Shown: positions 1 through 9,167 of the stretch, in pieces
Position numbering within the stretch: position 1 is the stretch's first letter
How the letters are laid out: every line of letters begins with the position of its first letter
NCBI GenBank assembly: GCA_030066475.1
Contig: JASJBO010000235.1
Span: forward strand, 1-11,346
From: Myxococcota bacterium
GTDB lineage: Bacteria; Myxococcota_A; UBA9160; PR03
DNA length: 11,346 nt
Direction: 5' to 3'
Notes under the pieces: generated by a model
What the model was told of the DNA's origin: nothing
Seen by the model: the letters and a program-made list of their open reading frames with translations, nothing else
Databases searched by the model: none
Program-made: the position numbers and the translations under genes

Positions 1-2976
1 CCGGGCCTCGAGCGCGCGCCGGTAGGCGGCGATCGCCTCGGCGCCGCGCCCGCTCGCGCGCTCGGCGTGGCCCAGACGCACGAGCCAGACCGCCCGCTCC
101 TCCGGCCGCGCGGCACGCTCGGCGGCCTCCTCGCAGAGGGCTCCGAGCGGGGTCCAGTGGCGCAGGCGCTCGTACAGATCGGCGAGCGCACCCGCGATCG
201 CGGGCGTGGGCCCCGCGTCCCTGCGCCCGGCCTCGAGCGCTGCCACGGCCTCCTCGGGCCGATCGAGCTCGTCGACCAGCAGCGCCGCGAGTCGCAGCCG
301 CAGGCCGGTGCGCCGCTCGACCTCCTCGGGACCGTCCAGCGCCGCCAGGCGCGCGCGCAGCAGCGGCTCCAGCTCGGCGAAGCGCCCCGCGTCCCCGTGC
401 AGGGCAATCAGGAACTCGCACGCCTCGGCATGCCCCGGCTCGACCTCGAGCACCGGCTCGTAGTGCGCACTCGCCCGCTCGGGGTCTGCCAGCGGTCCGG
501 CCGCGAGCCGACCGGCGCGCTGGTGCAGGGCGTGTGCGCGCTCGGCCTCCGGCCCCGCCGCCAGCTCGCCCTCGATTGCGCGCAGCTGCTGCGCCGGGTC
601 GCCGTCGTCGCCCAGCAGGGCGCCGAGCCGGCGCCACCAGTCGCCGCGCTCCGGCTGCAGCGCGAGCGCGCGCTCGAGATGCTCCAGGGCCCGGGACGCG
701 TCGCCGAGCCGGGCAGCGGCCAGCTCGGCGATGCGGGCCTCGAGCTCGGCGTCCGAGCCCTCCCGTGCGCGCGCCCCGAGGCGGTCGACCAGCTCGTCGA
801 AGGCGCCGAGGCGCTCGAGCAACGCTTCGAGGCGCGCCACCGCGCGCTCGGCCAGCTCCGTCTCGGGGTTGGCGTCCAGCACCGCGGCGTACAGCGCGCG
901 CGCCTCCTCTCCGCGTCCCAGATCGGTGTCGAGCAGCTCGGCGCGCTCCAGCTGCAGTCGGGCGCGCGCGTCGGCGTCGCGCTCGGTGCGCACGCGCTCG
1001 CCGAGTGCCTCCGCCAGCGCGTCGGCGTCGCCGAGAGCGCGGGCCAGGCGCTCGAAGGCCTGCTCGACCTCCGGCACCCCGAGGTACACGCTGCGCAGCT
1101 CGCGGTACAGCGCCAGCGCTTCCTCGCGGTGTCCGGTCGCCTCGAGGGCGCGCGCGCGCGCCAGCGCGACGGCGCGCGACTCGCGGGCGCGCGTGGTGGG
1201 CCGCTGGTCGAACAGGCGGATCAGCTCGTCGTAGCGCTCGGCCTCCGAGAGCGCGTCGACCAGCGCCTCGAGCGACGCCTCGTCGCTCGGCTCGGCCTCG
1301 AGTGCGGCGCGCCAAGCGTCGATGGCGCCTTCCGTGCGTCCCTCGGCCGCGTGCAGGTAGCCGAGGCGGCGGCGGTTCGCGGCCCGCTCGGGGCCGTCCA
1401 GCAACGCGTCGAGCCGCTCGAGGCAGCCCGCCAGCTCCTCGGTGTGACCGGCCTCGCCCAGCACGTGGGCCAGCGTCTCGAGCGCCGCGCGCTCCTGTGG
1501 TCGCTCCTGCGCCCAGCGCCCGGCGGCCGGCAGGGCGCGCTCCAGATCCTCGCGCGCCCCGCACAGCGACACGATCTGGGCGACCAGCTCCGGCAGTCGC
1601 TCCGCCGCGCAGGTCACGGCCTCGCGCTCGCAGGCGCGCAGCAGCGCATCGGGATCTCCCGAGGCGCGCGCGGCGCGCACGAGTCCCTCGAGCGCCGTCG
1701 CATGGCCGGGGTCGAGGGCCAGGGCGGCCTCGAACGCGTCGGCGGCGCGCAGCGGATCGTCCTGGTGGTCCAGGCGCAACGCACCGAGCGAGCAGAATAC
1801 CTGCACGCGCTCGCTCTCGGGCGCTCCCTCCGCCTGCCCGGCGCGCTCGAGCACCGGCGCCAGCTCCTCCAGCAGGCCGAGCGCGCGCAGCACGCGGTCT
1901 AGCGCCAGCGCGAGGCCCGGCAGCTCCGGTGCCAGCGTGAAGGCCAGCTGGTAGGCGTCACACGCCGATTCGAGATCGCGGAGGCGATGCTCCTGCGCCT
2001 CGCCGATCTGCACCAGCAGCCGGGCGCGTTCGGCGGAGTCGGTCTCGGCGAGGCCGGCGGCCTGCTCGAGCCGCGCCACCTCGCGGCGCACGTCCGACAG
2101 GCCGCCCCTCCGCTGCGGCGCCTCCGCCACCGCCCGCGCCGTCGGGCCGGGCGGCGTGCCTGGCTCCCGGTCGGCCGCCGCGGGCGTCGGGGCGTCGGCC
2201 ACCGCGGGGCCGTCCGCAGCCGCCGCTCGCAGCCCCTGGACCCGGGCGATCGCCTCCTGCCACTCGGGCTCGAGGGGCGCCGCCTCGTGTGCCGCCTCGT
2301 ACAGGTCGAGCGCCCGGTCGCGGTCGCCCAGCTCCCCTTCGAGCAGCCGCCCGAAGTCGCGCACGGCGTGGTCGCGCGTCTCGCCCTCGAGCCGGGCCAG
2401 CGCCTCTTCCCAGGCCACCGCGGCGTCCTGCGGCCGCTCCAGTGCCTCGAGCGCCCGCGCCCGGCCCGCCAGCGCCATCGGCTGCTCGGGCTCGGCAGTC
2501 AGCGCGGTGTTGAACGCGCGGAGCGCCCGCTCTGGGTCGCCGGCGCAGCCGAGCGCGACCTCGCCCAGCTCGGCCTGCAGGCGCACCATCTCGTCATCGC
2601 GCTCGGTCAGTGCGAGCTCGCGCTCGATCATGGCGAGCGCGGTGCTCCAGTCGCCGAGCGCAGACGCCTGGCGCCGCAGCAGCCGGATCGCCGGCGCGAA
2701 GTTCGGGTCGAGCTCGATCGCCTGGCGCACCCGCTCGGCCGCGGCCTCGGGCCGGTCGAGCCCCTCGTCGAGGGCCTGACCCAGCCGGAACAGCAGCCGG
2801 GCGCGCTCGGGCGGCTCGAGCGCCTCCCCGCAGCCCTCGAGGCGGCGCTCATAGAGCGGCACCAGGTCGCTCCAGGCGCCCTCCCGGAAGTAGCGCTCCT
2901 CGAGCGCCTCGAAGGCCCCGGAGTCGGCGGGGTCGTCCTCGAACCGGCGGACGTGTCGCTCGAGGTGCGTGCTCAA
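1..2976 (-). CDS. Long TPR-repeat protein, 3' end outside window
   Basis: This minus-strand frame is open from a TTG at 2976 to the left edge: 992 codons, and no TTA/CTA/TCA on the plus strand falls in its phase. The product starts MSTHLERHVRRFEDDPADSG and has no signal peptide or membrane segment, so it is probably cytoplasmic. It is an alpha-helical solenoid of degenerate TPR units. Clear examples are the unit with ERALRAFNTALTAEP (about residues 150-190), the one with AADAFEAALALDPGHATALE (about 411-430) and the one with AIDAWRAALEAEPSDEASLE (about 552-579). A Pro/Ala-rich linker at about residues 250-290 separates an N-terminal block from the rest. A GGGGGAG ribosome site four bases upstream supports the TTG; in-frame TTGs further upstream are possible but lack this. 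TPR solenoids usually hold protein partners; the partner and role are unknown. It is transcribed divergently from ntrY. Gene identity as a TPR protein is firm; function is not assigned. Confidence 0.85.
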   Translation of the reverse strand, partial: MSTHLERHVRRFEDDPADSGAFEALEERYFREGAWSDLVPLYERRLEGCGEALEPPERARLLFRLGQALDEGLDRPEAAAERVRQAIELDPNFAPAIRLLRRQASALGDWSTALAMIERELALTERDDEMVRLQAELGEVALGCAGDPERALRAFNTALTAEPEQPMALAGRARALEALERPQDAAVAWEEALARLEGETRDHAVRDFGRLLEGELGDRDRALDLYEAAHEAAPLEPEWQEAIARVQGLRAAAADGPAVADAPTPAAADREPGTPPGPTARAVAEAPQRRGGLSDVRREVARLEQAAGLAETDSAERARLLVQIGEAQEHRLRDLESACDAYQLAFTLAPELPGLALALDRVLRALGLLEELAPVLERAGQAEGAPESERVQVFCSLGALRLDHQDDPLRAADAFEAALALDPGHATALEGLVRAARASGDPDALLRACEREAVTCAAERLPELVAQIVSLCGAREDLERALPAAGRWAQERPQERAALETLAHVLGEAGHTEELAGCLERLDALLDGPERAANRRRLGYLHAAEGRTEGAIDAWRAALEAEPSDEASLEALVDALSEAERYDELIRLFDQRPTTRARESRAVALARARALEATGHREEALALYRELRSVYLGVPEVEQAFERLARALGDADALAEALGERVRTERDADARARLQLERAELLDTDLGRGEEARALYAAVLDANPETELAERAVARLEALLERLGAFDELVDRLGARAREGSDAELEARIAELAAARLGDASRALEHLERALALQPERGDWWRRLGALLGDDGDPAQQLRAIEGELAAGPEAERAHALHQRAGRLAAGPLADPERASAHYEPVLEVEPGHAEACEFLIALHGDAGRFAELEPLLRARLAALDGPEEVERRTGLRLRLAALLVDELDRPEEAVAALEAGRRDAGPTPAIAGALADLYERLRHWTPLGALCEEAAERAARPEERAVWLVRLGHAERASGRGAEAIAAYRRALEAR

Positions 2977-2980
2977 GGGG

Positions 2981-2987
2981 CTCCCCC
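2981..2987 (-). promoter_or_regulatory. Ribosome binding site for the TPR gene
   Basis: GGGGGAG on the minus strand lies four bases before the TTG at 2976. It is the main reason for choosing this start, since the gene has no in-frame ATG near its 5' end. Confidence 0.5.
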
Positions 2988-3076
2988 GCGCGCAGCTCGC
3001 GCGCAACTCCAAGGCCTTCCCATCGACGGATAGGGGCCCGGGCTTGAAGGGGAATTCCGCGTTCGGAAGGGTGATC

Positions 3077-3085
3077 TGCTAGCGT
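3077..3085 (+). promoter_or_regulatory. Possible extended -10 promoter element for ntrYX
   Basis: TGCTAGCGT fits an extended -10 (TGn followed by TAnnnT) within the least GC-rich part of the divergent region. The nearest -35-like sequences (TTGAAG at 3044, TTCCGC at 3055) are spaced 30 and 19 bases away, so the call is weak. Confidence 0.2.
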
Positions 3086-3133
3086 TTGCGGCGCCGGGCA
3101 GCCGAAGTCGCCGGCAACATCGAACCGTCTTCT

Positions 3134-3159
3134 CCCCGAGGGAAGGGACTCCTTCGGGG
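3134..3159 (+). other. Strong stem-loop in the ntrY leader
   Basis: CCCCGAGGGA (3134-3143) pairs with TCCTTCGGGG (3150-3159) in a 10-bp stem with one G-U pair and a 6-base loop. No T-run follows on either strand, so it does not look like an intrinsic terminator. It lies six bases before an in-frame ATG at 3166 and 57 bases before the preferred ATG at 3217. It would mask the GGGG that could serve the 3166 start, which favours the downstream start or hints at translational control. Confidence 0.45.
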
Positions 3160-3216
3160 CACCGAATGCCACCTCCGCCGGCCCTCGAGGTTCGAACCTC
3201 GCCGAGGCTCGAGTCA

Positions 3217-5513
3217 ATGGCAGCCGAACCCCGCGATCCGCGCTCGCTCACCCCGCCCGGCGCTTCCGGGGCGGCCGGCCCGCCCTCGCTGGCCGAGCGC
3301 CGCAAGCGGCGGCGCGAGATCTGGCTGGCCTCGCTGCTGCTGATCGCCATCGTCGGCATCGTGGTCGGGCAGCAGTGGGCCGCCACGCCCCGTCCGTCGC
3401 TGCCGCTCGCCGGCGGCGCGCTGTTCCTGTTCCTGAACACGCTGCTGGTGCTGCTGGTCTTCGTGCTGATCTACCTGGTGTCGCGCAACCTGGTGAAGCT
3501 CGTGTTCGAGCGGCGCCGCGGGGCGCTCGGGTCGCACCTGAACCTCAAGTTCGTGGCGGCCTTCCTGATCGTGACGGCGGTGCCCACCGCGGTGCTGTTC
3601 CTGGTGTCGTCGTCGATCATCGGCCAGTCGATCGGCACCTGGTTCAGCCTTCAGATCGACCGGACGCTCGACGAGAGCCGCCAGGTCGCGGACATCTACT
3701 ACCAGTCGGCCGAGACCAACGCGCTGGGCTTCGGCCAGCGCATCGCCGAGCAGATCACCCAGGACAAGCTGCTGCGCCAGGACAACCTCGAGTCGCTGGC
3801 CAGCTTCATCCAGGAGAGGCAGCGCGACTACAACCTGGGCGTGGTCGAGGTGTTCAGCGCCACCGGCGAGGAGCTGGTGGTGGCGGTCAACCCGGAGATC
3901 CCCGCCGCGAACTTCTCGCGTCCCGACAGCGATCTCGTCAGCATCGCGCTGGCGGGCACGGCGGGCTCGCGGGTCGAGGAGGCCGTGGGGGGCAGCGTGG
4001 TGCGCGGCGCGGTGCCGGTCGCCTCGACCTTCCGCGAGGGCGAGACGGTCGGGGCCGTCGTGGTGAACTACTTCGTGCCGTTCGCGCTGACCACCAAGCT
4101 CGAGCAGATCCGCGCCGCGCACGACGAGTACCGGCGCCTCCAGCCGTCGGCGGGCTACATCGAGCGCATCTACCAGCTCGAGCTGCTGCTGTTCTCGCTG
4201 GTGGCGCTGCTGTTCGCCGTGTGGTGGGGCTTTCGCATGGCGAAGAGCGTCTCCACGCCGATCCAGGCGCTGGCCGAGGGCACCGCCGAGGTGGCGCGCG
4301 GCAACCTCGACGTCGAGGTGCGGGCCGAGTCGGACGACGAGATCGGCCTGCTGGTCACCTCGTTCAACCGCATGACGCGCGACTTGAAGGAGGCGCGCGG
4401 ACACCTCGAGCAGTCCAACACCGAGCTCGAGCAGCGGCGCTCCTACATGGAGGTGGTGCTGCGCAACATCGGCGCCGGCGTGATCTCGCTGGACGCCGAG
4501 GGCCGCATCAACACGATCAACCCCTCGGCCCAGCGGCTGCTCGGCATCCCGCCCGGGCTCGGCCTGGTGGGCGCGCGCGTCGAGGACGTGCTGAAGCGGC
4601 CCGAGCAGGTCGACATCGTGCGCGAGCTGGGCGCCAGCCTGCGCCCGGGCGTGCGCGAGAGCATGCGGCGCCAGGTCCAGCTCCCGATCGGCGAGGACGT
4701 GCTGACCCTGCTGGTGACGGTCGCGCTGCTGAAGGACGAGGACGCTCGGGTGCTCGGCACGGTCGTCGTGTTCGACGACTACTCGCAGCTCGTGAAGGTG
4801 CAGCGCATGGAGGCCTGGCAGGAGGTGGCGCGCCGCATCGCCCACGAGATCAAGAACCCGCTGACGCCGATCCAGCTCTCCGCGCAGCGCATCCGCCGGC
4901 GCTTCCGCGAGCGGCTGGCGGCGCGCACCGACGACGCCCTGGTGTTCGACGAGTGCGTCGACGCGATCACGGGCCAGGTCGAGAGCCTGAAGCTGCTGGT
5001 CAACGAGTTCTCGAACTTCGCCCGGCTGCCGCAGGCGAACCCGCGTCCCGACGACCTGAACCGCCTGGTGCGCGAGGCGGCGGGGCGCTACGCAGCCACC
5101 CCCGGCGTGGCGCTCAAGACCGACCTCGATCCGGAGCTGCCGAGCGTCGAGATCGACGCCGACCAGTTCGGGCGCCTGCTCACCAACCTGATCGACAACG
5201 CGGTGGCGGCGATCCGCGAGCGGCGGGCCGAGGAGGCCGGCTTCGACAGCGGCCACGTGGAGCTGCGCACGGTGCACGACGCGCCGCTGCGCGCCGTGCG
5301 CCTCGAGGTCGTGGACGACGGCATCGGCATCCGCTCCGAGGACCGCCGCCGCGTGTTCGAGCCGTACTACTCGACCAAGCAGCACGGCACCGGGCTGGGG
5401 CTGGCGATCGTCTCGCGCATCGTGGCCGACCACGGCGGCTACGTGCGCGTCCACGACGCCCGTCCGCGCGGCACGCGCCTGATCGTCGAGATCCCGCTCC
5501 GCGGAGGCTCGAC

Positions 5514-5517
<4 letters not shown>
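3217..5517 (+). CDS. ntrY: NtrY-like sensor histidine kinase
   Basis: A membrane histidine kinase of the NtrY type that should autophosphorylate and pass phosphate to the NtrX-like regulator encoded next. From the ATG at 3217 it is 766 residues. Three N-terminal membrane helices (about 35-55, 68-93, 113-135) are followed by an extracytoplasmic sensor region, a fourth helix (about 323-342), HAMP (about 343-395), PAS (about 416-525), and a kinase core. The core has H-box HEIKNPLTP with His543, N-box with Asn661, G1 box DDGIGI (700-705) and G2 box GTGLGLAIV (from 724). This order matches NtrY kinases linked in other bacteria to nitrogen or redox sensing; the signal here is unknown. The GAGG before 3217 supports the start; an in-frame ATG at 3166 would add 17 Pro-rich residues and is less likely. 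Its stop overlaps the start of ntrX. Confidence 0.9.
5503..5507 (+). promoter_or_regulatory. Ribosome binding site deciding the ntrX TTG start
   Basis: GGAGG lies six bases before the TTG at 5514, inside the end of ntrY. It is a near-perfect Shine-Dalgarno and confirms the TTG start, which no ATG in the frame could replace without deleting the receiver domain's first strand. Confidence 0.7.
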
Positions 5518-6846
<1,329 letters not shown>

Positions 6847-6854
<8 letters not shown>

Positions 6855-7314
6855 GCCCGGCGGCGCGGGGCTCGAGCGCCGGCCGGACGACGCCCGGCTG
6901 CGATCCGCGCACGCCGCCGACGCCGGCGCGATCGCGGCGCTCGCCGCCCGTTGCTTCGCCGAGCCGTGGTCGCGCGCCGCGGTGCAAGCCGAGCTGGTGC
7001 ACCCCGACGCGCACGCCTTGCTGATCGAGTCGGCCGGGCGGCCGGTCGCCTACCTGCTCGCGCGCCGGGTGCTCGACGAGCTGCACGTGATGCACATGGG
7101 CGTCGATCCCGCCGCGCGGCGCCGCGGTCTGGCCGGGGCGCTGCTCGCTCGCGCGCTCGGCGCCGGCGCCCGCGCCGTCTGGCTCGAGGTGCGCGCGACC
7201 AACGCGCCGGCCCGGGCCTTCTATGCGAAACACGGTTTCGTCGCCGTCGGACGGCGCTCGCGCTACTACCCGGGCGGCGAGGACGCCGTGCTGATGAACC
7301 GGGAGACCGCGTGA
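6847..7314 (+). CDS. rimI: RimI-like ribosomal protein S18 N-acetyltransferase
   Basis: A 155-residue GNAT acetyltransferase. RimI acetylates the N-terminal alanine of ribosomal protein S18 using acetyl-CoA. The acetyl-CoA loop RRRGLAGAL is at 91-99. LEVRATN with Glu114 and FYAKHGF with Tyr126 are spaced as in E. coli RimI (E103, Y115). The YYPGGEDAVLM ending resembles RimI C-termini. The GTG start at 6847 lies within the end of ntrX (8-nt overlap) and its ribosome site is weak, so translation probably depends on coupling. The first 20 or so residues are loosely conserved and could be trimmed. RimI is more often found beside tsaB/tsaD, which are not seen here. A related GNAT with another substrate cannot be excluded. 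Confidence 0.8.
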
Positions 7315-8120
7315 CCGACCCCCGCCTGCCGCTGCGCGTCGACGCGGCGGTGCTCGACAACGCCGACGAGGGCGGCGGCAACCGCCGCCTGCGTCTCGAG
7401 GTGCCGGGCTGGCCGGGCGCGGGTCCCGGTCAGTTCCTGATGCTCTCGCCGGGGGCGCGCGGCTCGGCCCCGCGCTTCGACCCGCTGCTGCCGCGCCCGA
7501 TGGCCGTCTTCCGCGTCGCCGGGGAGGCCGTGGAGGTGCTCTACAAGGTGTCGGGGCGCGGCACCGCGCTGCTCGCCGAGGCCCGCGCGGGCGATCGGGT
7601 GCGCACCGTGGGCCCGCTGGGCCAGCCCTTCGCGCTGCCCGAGCCCGGGGCGCGCGCCCTCCTGGTGGGCGGCGGGACGGGCATCGCGTCGCTCTACGAC
7701 CTGGCGGTGCGCGCGCGCGAGCGCGGACCCGTGGCGGTGCTGCTCGGAGCGCGCAGCGCCGGCGGCCTGATGGCGCGCGCCGACTTCGCCGCGCTCGACG
7801 TCGAGCTGCGCGTGGCCACCGAGGACGGCAGCGCAGGGACGCAGGGGCTGGTCACCGCGCTGCTCGAGGCGGCGCTCGACGAGCCGGGGCCTGCGGCGAG
7901 TGTGTACGCGTGCGGACCCACGCCGATGATGCGGCGCAGCGCCGAGATCGCCGCCGCCGCCGGGCGCCCCTGCCAGGTCTCGCTCGAGAACCGCATGGCC
8001 TGCGGCTTCGGGGTGTGCCTGGGCTGCGCGGTGCCGCGCGCGGACGACGGCTTCGCCCTGGTGTGCCGCGACGGGCCGGTCTTCGACGCGACGGCGGTGG
8101 CCTGGGCGGGTGTCCCGTGA
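7311..8120 (+). CDS. pyrK: Dihydroorotate dehydrogenase electron transfer subunit
   Basis: A 269-residue flavo-iron-sulfur protein that passes electrons from the PyrD flavin to NAD+ in class 1B dihydroorotate dehydrogenase. The N-terminal half is a ferredoxin-reductase-type FAD barrel with RPMAVFR. The middle holds the nucleotide-binding LLVGGGTGIASLY and the YACGPTPMM motif. The C-terminus carries the [2Fe-2S] ligands Cys231, Cys236, Cys239 and Cys252, in the C-x4-C-x2-C-x12-C spacing of PyrK. The GTG start overlaps the rimI stop (GTGA) and has GGGAG five bases upstream. Its own stop overlaps the pyrD start in the same way, fitting equimolar production of the PyrK2PyrD2 complex. All cofactor residues appear present. 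Confidence 0.92.
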   Translation: MTDPRLPLRVDAAVLDNADEGGGNRRLRLEVPGWPGAGPGQFLMLSPGARGSAPRFDPLLPRPMAVFRVAGEAVEVLYKVSGRGTALLAEARAGDRVRTVGPLGQPFALPEPGARALLVGGGTGIASLYDLAVRARERGPVAVLLGARSAGGLMARADFAALDVELRVATEDGSAGTQGLVTALLEAALDEPGPAASVYACGPTPMMRRSAEIAAAAGRPCQVSLENRMACGFGVCLGCAVPRADDGFALVCRDGPVFDATAVAWAGVP

Positions 8121-9046
8121 GCGCGGGCGTCGACAGCCGCGTCGAGCTGGCGGGCATCCGGCTGCGCAACCCGGTGCTGACCGCCTCGGGCACCTTCGGC
8201 TATGGCAGCGAGCTGGCGCCGTTCTTCGACCTCACGCGGCTGGGTGGCATCGTCGCCAAGAGCCTGACGCTGGAGCCGCGCCACGGGAACCCGCCGCCGC
8301 GCATCGCCGAGACCGCCGCCGGGATGCTCAACGCGATCGGCCTCGAGAACGTCGGCGTCGATGCCTTCGTCGCCGAGAAGCTCCCGCTGCTGCCGCGCGA
8401 GCTGCCCGTCATCGCGAGCGTGTTCGAGACCGAGATCGAGCGCTACGCCGAGGTCTGCAAGCGACTCACCGGCGTGGAGCAGGTCGCCGGCCTCGAGATC
8501 AACGCCTCGTGCCCCCACGTCAAGAGCGGCGGCATCGAGTTCGGCCAGCGCGCGGCACTGCTGGGCGAGCTGGTGCGCACCGTCCGGCGCGCGACCTCGC
8601 TGCCGCTGCTGGTGAAGCTCTCGCCCAACGTGACCGACATCCGCGAGATGGCGCGCGTGTGCGAGGGGGAGGGCGCAGACGGCCTGTCGCTGATCAACAC
8701 CCTCCAGGCGCTCGACGTCGACCTCGCCACCCGGCGCCCGGTGCTGAGCAACGTGCTGGGCGGGCTCTCGGGCCCGGCCATCCTGCCGGTGGCCCTGCGG
8801 ATGGTCTGGCAGGCGTCGCAGGCCGTCGGGATCCCGATCTGCGGGATCGGCGGGATCGGCAGCGGCGAGGACGCGGCGAAGTTCCTGCTGTGCGGCGCGA
8901 CGGCCGTCCAGGTGGGCACCGCCAGCTATCTGAACCCGCTCGCAGCGCCCGAGGCCGCCGACGGGCTCGCGCGCTACGCGGCCGCTCAGGGCTGCGCGCG
9001 AGTCGCCGATCTGATCGGCGCGCTGGAGCTCCCCCCGCGGGGCTGA
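8117..9046 (+). CDS. pyrD: Dihydroorotate dehydrogenase, class 1B catalytic subunit
   Basis: A 309-residue FMN enzyme oxidising dihydroorotate to orotate, the fourth step of de novo pyrimidine synthesis. It begins with VELAGIRLRNPVLTASGTFG, typical of the class 1 enzymes, and has VAKSLTLEPRHGNPPPRIAE near the FMN/substrate site. The active-site loop is NASCPHVKSGG with catalytic Cys132; Cys at this place marks class 1, whereas the membrane-bound class 2 enzymes use Ser. VKLSPNVTDI and the phosphate-binding GIGGIGSGEDA segment are intact. There is no N-terminal membrane helix, so it is cytosolic. Pairing with pyrK makes class 1B (NAD-linked) the best assignment. The GTG start overlaps the pyrK stop as GTGA. 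It ends the first operon. Confidence 0.94.
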   Translation: MSAGVDSRVELAGIRLRNPVLTASGTFGYGSELAPFFDLTRLGGIVAKSLTLEPRHGNPPPRIAETAAGMLNAIGLENVGVDAFVAEKLPLLPRELPVIASVFETEIERYAEVCKRLTGVEQVAGLEINASCPHVKSGGIEFGQRAALLGELVRTVRRATSLPLLVKLSPNVTDIREMARVCEGEGADGLSLINTLQALDVDLATRRPVLSNVLGGLSGPAILPVALRMVWQASQAVGIPICGIGGIGSGEDAAKFLLCGATAVQVGTASYLNPLAAPEAADGLARYAAAQGCARVADLIGALELPPRG

Positions 9047-9061
9047 GTGGCCTGGATCCGC

Positions 9062-9090
9062 TTGCCTTTGCCGTGAAATTCGGATACTTT
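9062..9090 (+). promoter_or_regulatory. Predicted sigma-70-type promoter for rimP-nusA-infB
   Basis: TTGCCT (9062-9067) and TACTTT (9085-9090) are spaced by exactly 17 bases. They sit in a patch clearly richer in A/T than the surrounding genes, just after the end of pyrD. A start of transcription near 9097 would give a leader of about 70 bases before rimP. Neither hexamer is a perfect match (4/6 and 3/6, with the key T, A and T of the -10 kept). Confidence 0.5.
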
Positions 9091-9122
9091 GCGCCGACTT
9101 GCGCGGTCTGGTGTACCCCCGC

Positions 9123-9154
9123 CGGACGACTGAGGAAGTGGACCTCCGCGTCCG
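9123..9154 (+). promoter_or_regulatory. Candidate antiterminator fold in the rimP leader
   Basis: CGGACG (9123-9128) pairs perfectly with CGTCCG (9149-9154). Inside this, GAGG (9132-9135) pairs with CCTC (9143-9146) around a 7-base loop. This fold uses both the loop and the 3' arm of the terminator stem, so the two cannot coexist. It is inferred by hand, not computed. Confidence 0.4.
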
Positions 9155-9161
9155 CTTTTTT
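9138..9161 (+). terminator. Intrinsic terminator / attenuator before rimP
   Basis: GTGGAC (9138-9143) pairs with GTCCGC (9150-9155), a 6-bp stem with one G-U pair and the 6-base loop CTCCGC, followed by six Ts (9156-9161) and then CGTTTT. A-rich bases before the stem can extend pairing into the T-run. It lies after the predicted promoter and directly before the rimP start. It could therefore end pyrD transcripts and also attenuate the rimP operon. Terminator-like attenuators before rimP have been reported in other proteobacteria. Confidence 0.7.
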
Positions 9162-9167
9162 CGTTTT

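Larger units (their letters stand above)
2977..3216. other. Divergent intergenic region between TPR gene and ntrY
   Basis: These 240 bases separate the minus-strand TPR gene from the plus-strand ntrYX operon, so promoters for both should lie here. A patch at about 3044-3090 is less GC-rich than its surroundings and includes an extended -10-like TGCTAGCGT (3077-3085) on the plus strand, but no well-spaced -35 partner. I found no convincing sigma-54 GG-N10-GC element. A strong hairpin occupies 3134-3159. No small gene is supported. Confidence 0.5.

Noticed and set aside
1140..1200. GCGCGC-rich runs as repeats
   Set aside because: They are Arg/Ala codons (CGC, GCG) in the TPR gene, not a tandem repeat with a fixed unit.
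67..1902. Long plus-strand open frames over the left third (also 534-1940, 1987-3033)
   Set aside because: Their translations are Arg/Ala/Gln/Leu-rich with no recognisable motif, while the minus strand gives a continuous TPR protein. They are antisense frames kept open by high GC.
3214..5454. 746-codon minus-strand frame opposite ntrY
   Set aside because: His/Asp/Val/Leu-rich shadow of the kinase gene, with no domain signal; the plus strand encodes all NtrY motifs.
9031..9045. Palindrome CCCCGCGGGG at the end of pyrD as a terminator
   Set aside because: No usable loop and no T-run follows; it lies within the last codons of pyrD.
9047..9075. Possible sigma-54 promoter near TGGCCTGG and TTGCC
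   Set aside because: The GG and GC pairs are not separated by 10 bases in any register, so the -24/-12 pattern fails.
9099..9167. Extended RimP N-terminus starting at TTG 9099
   Set aside because: It would translate the predicted leader and terminator; the added residues do not resemble RimP, whose homology begins at YRDIPE.
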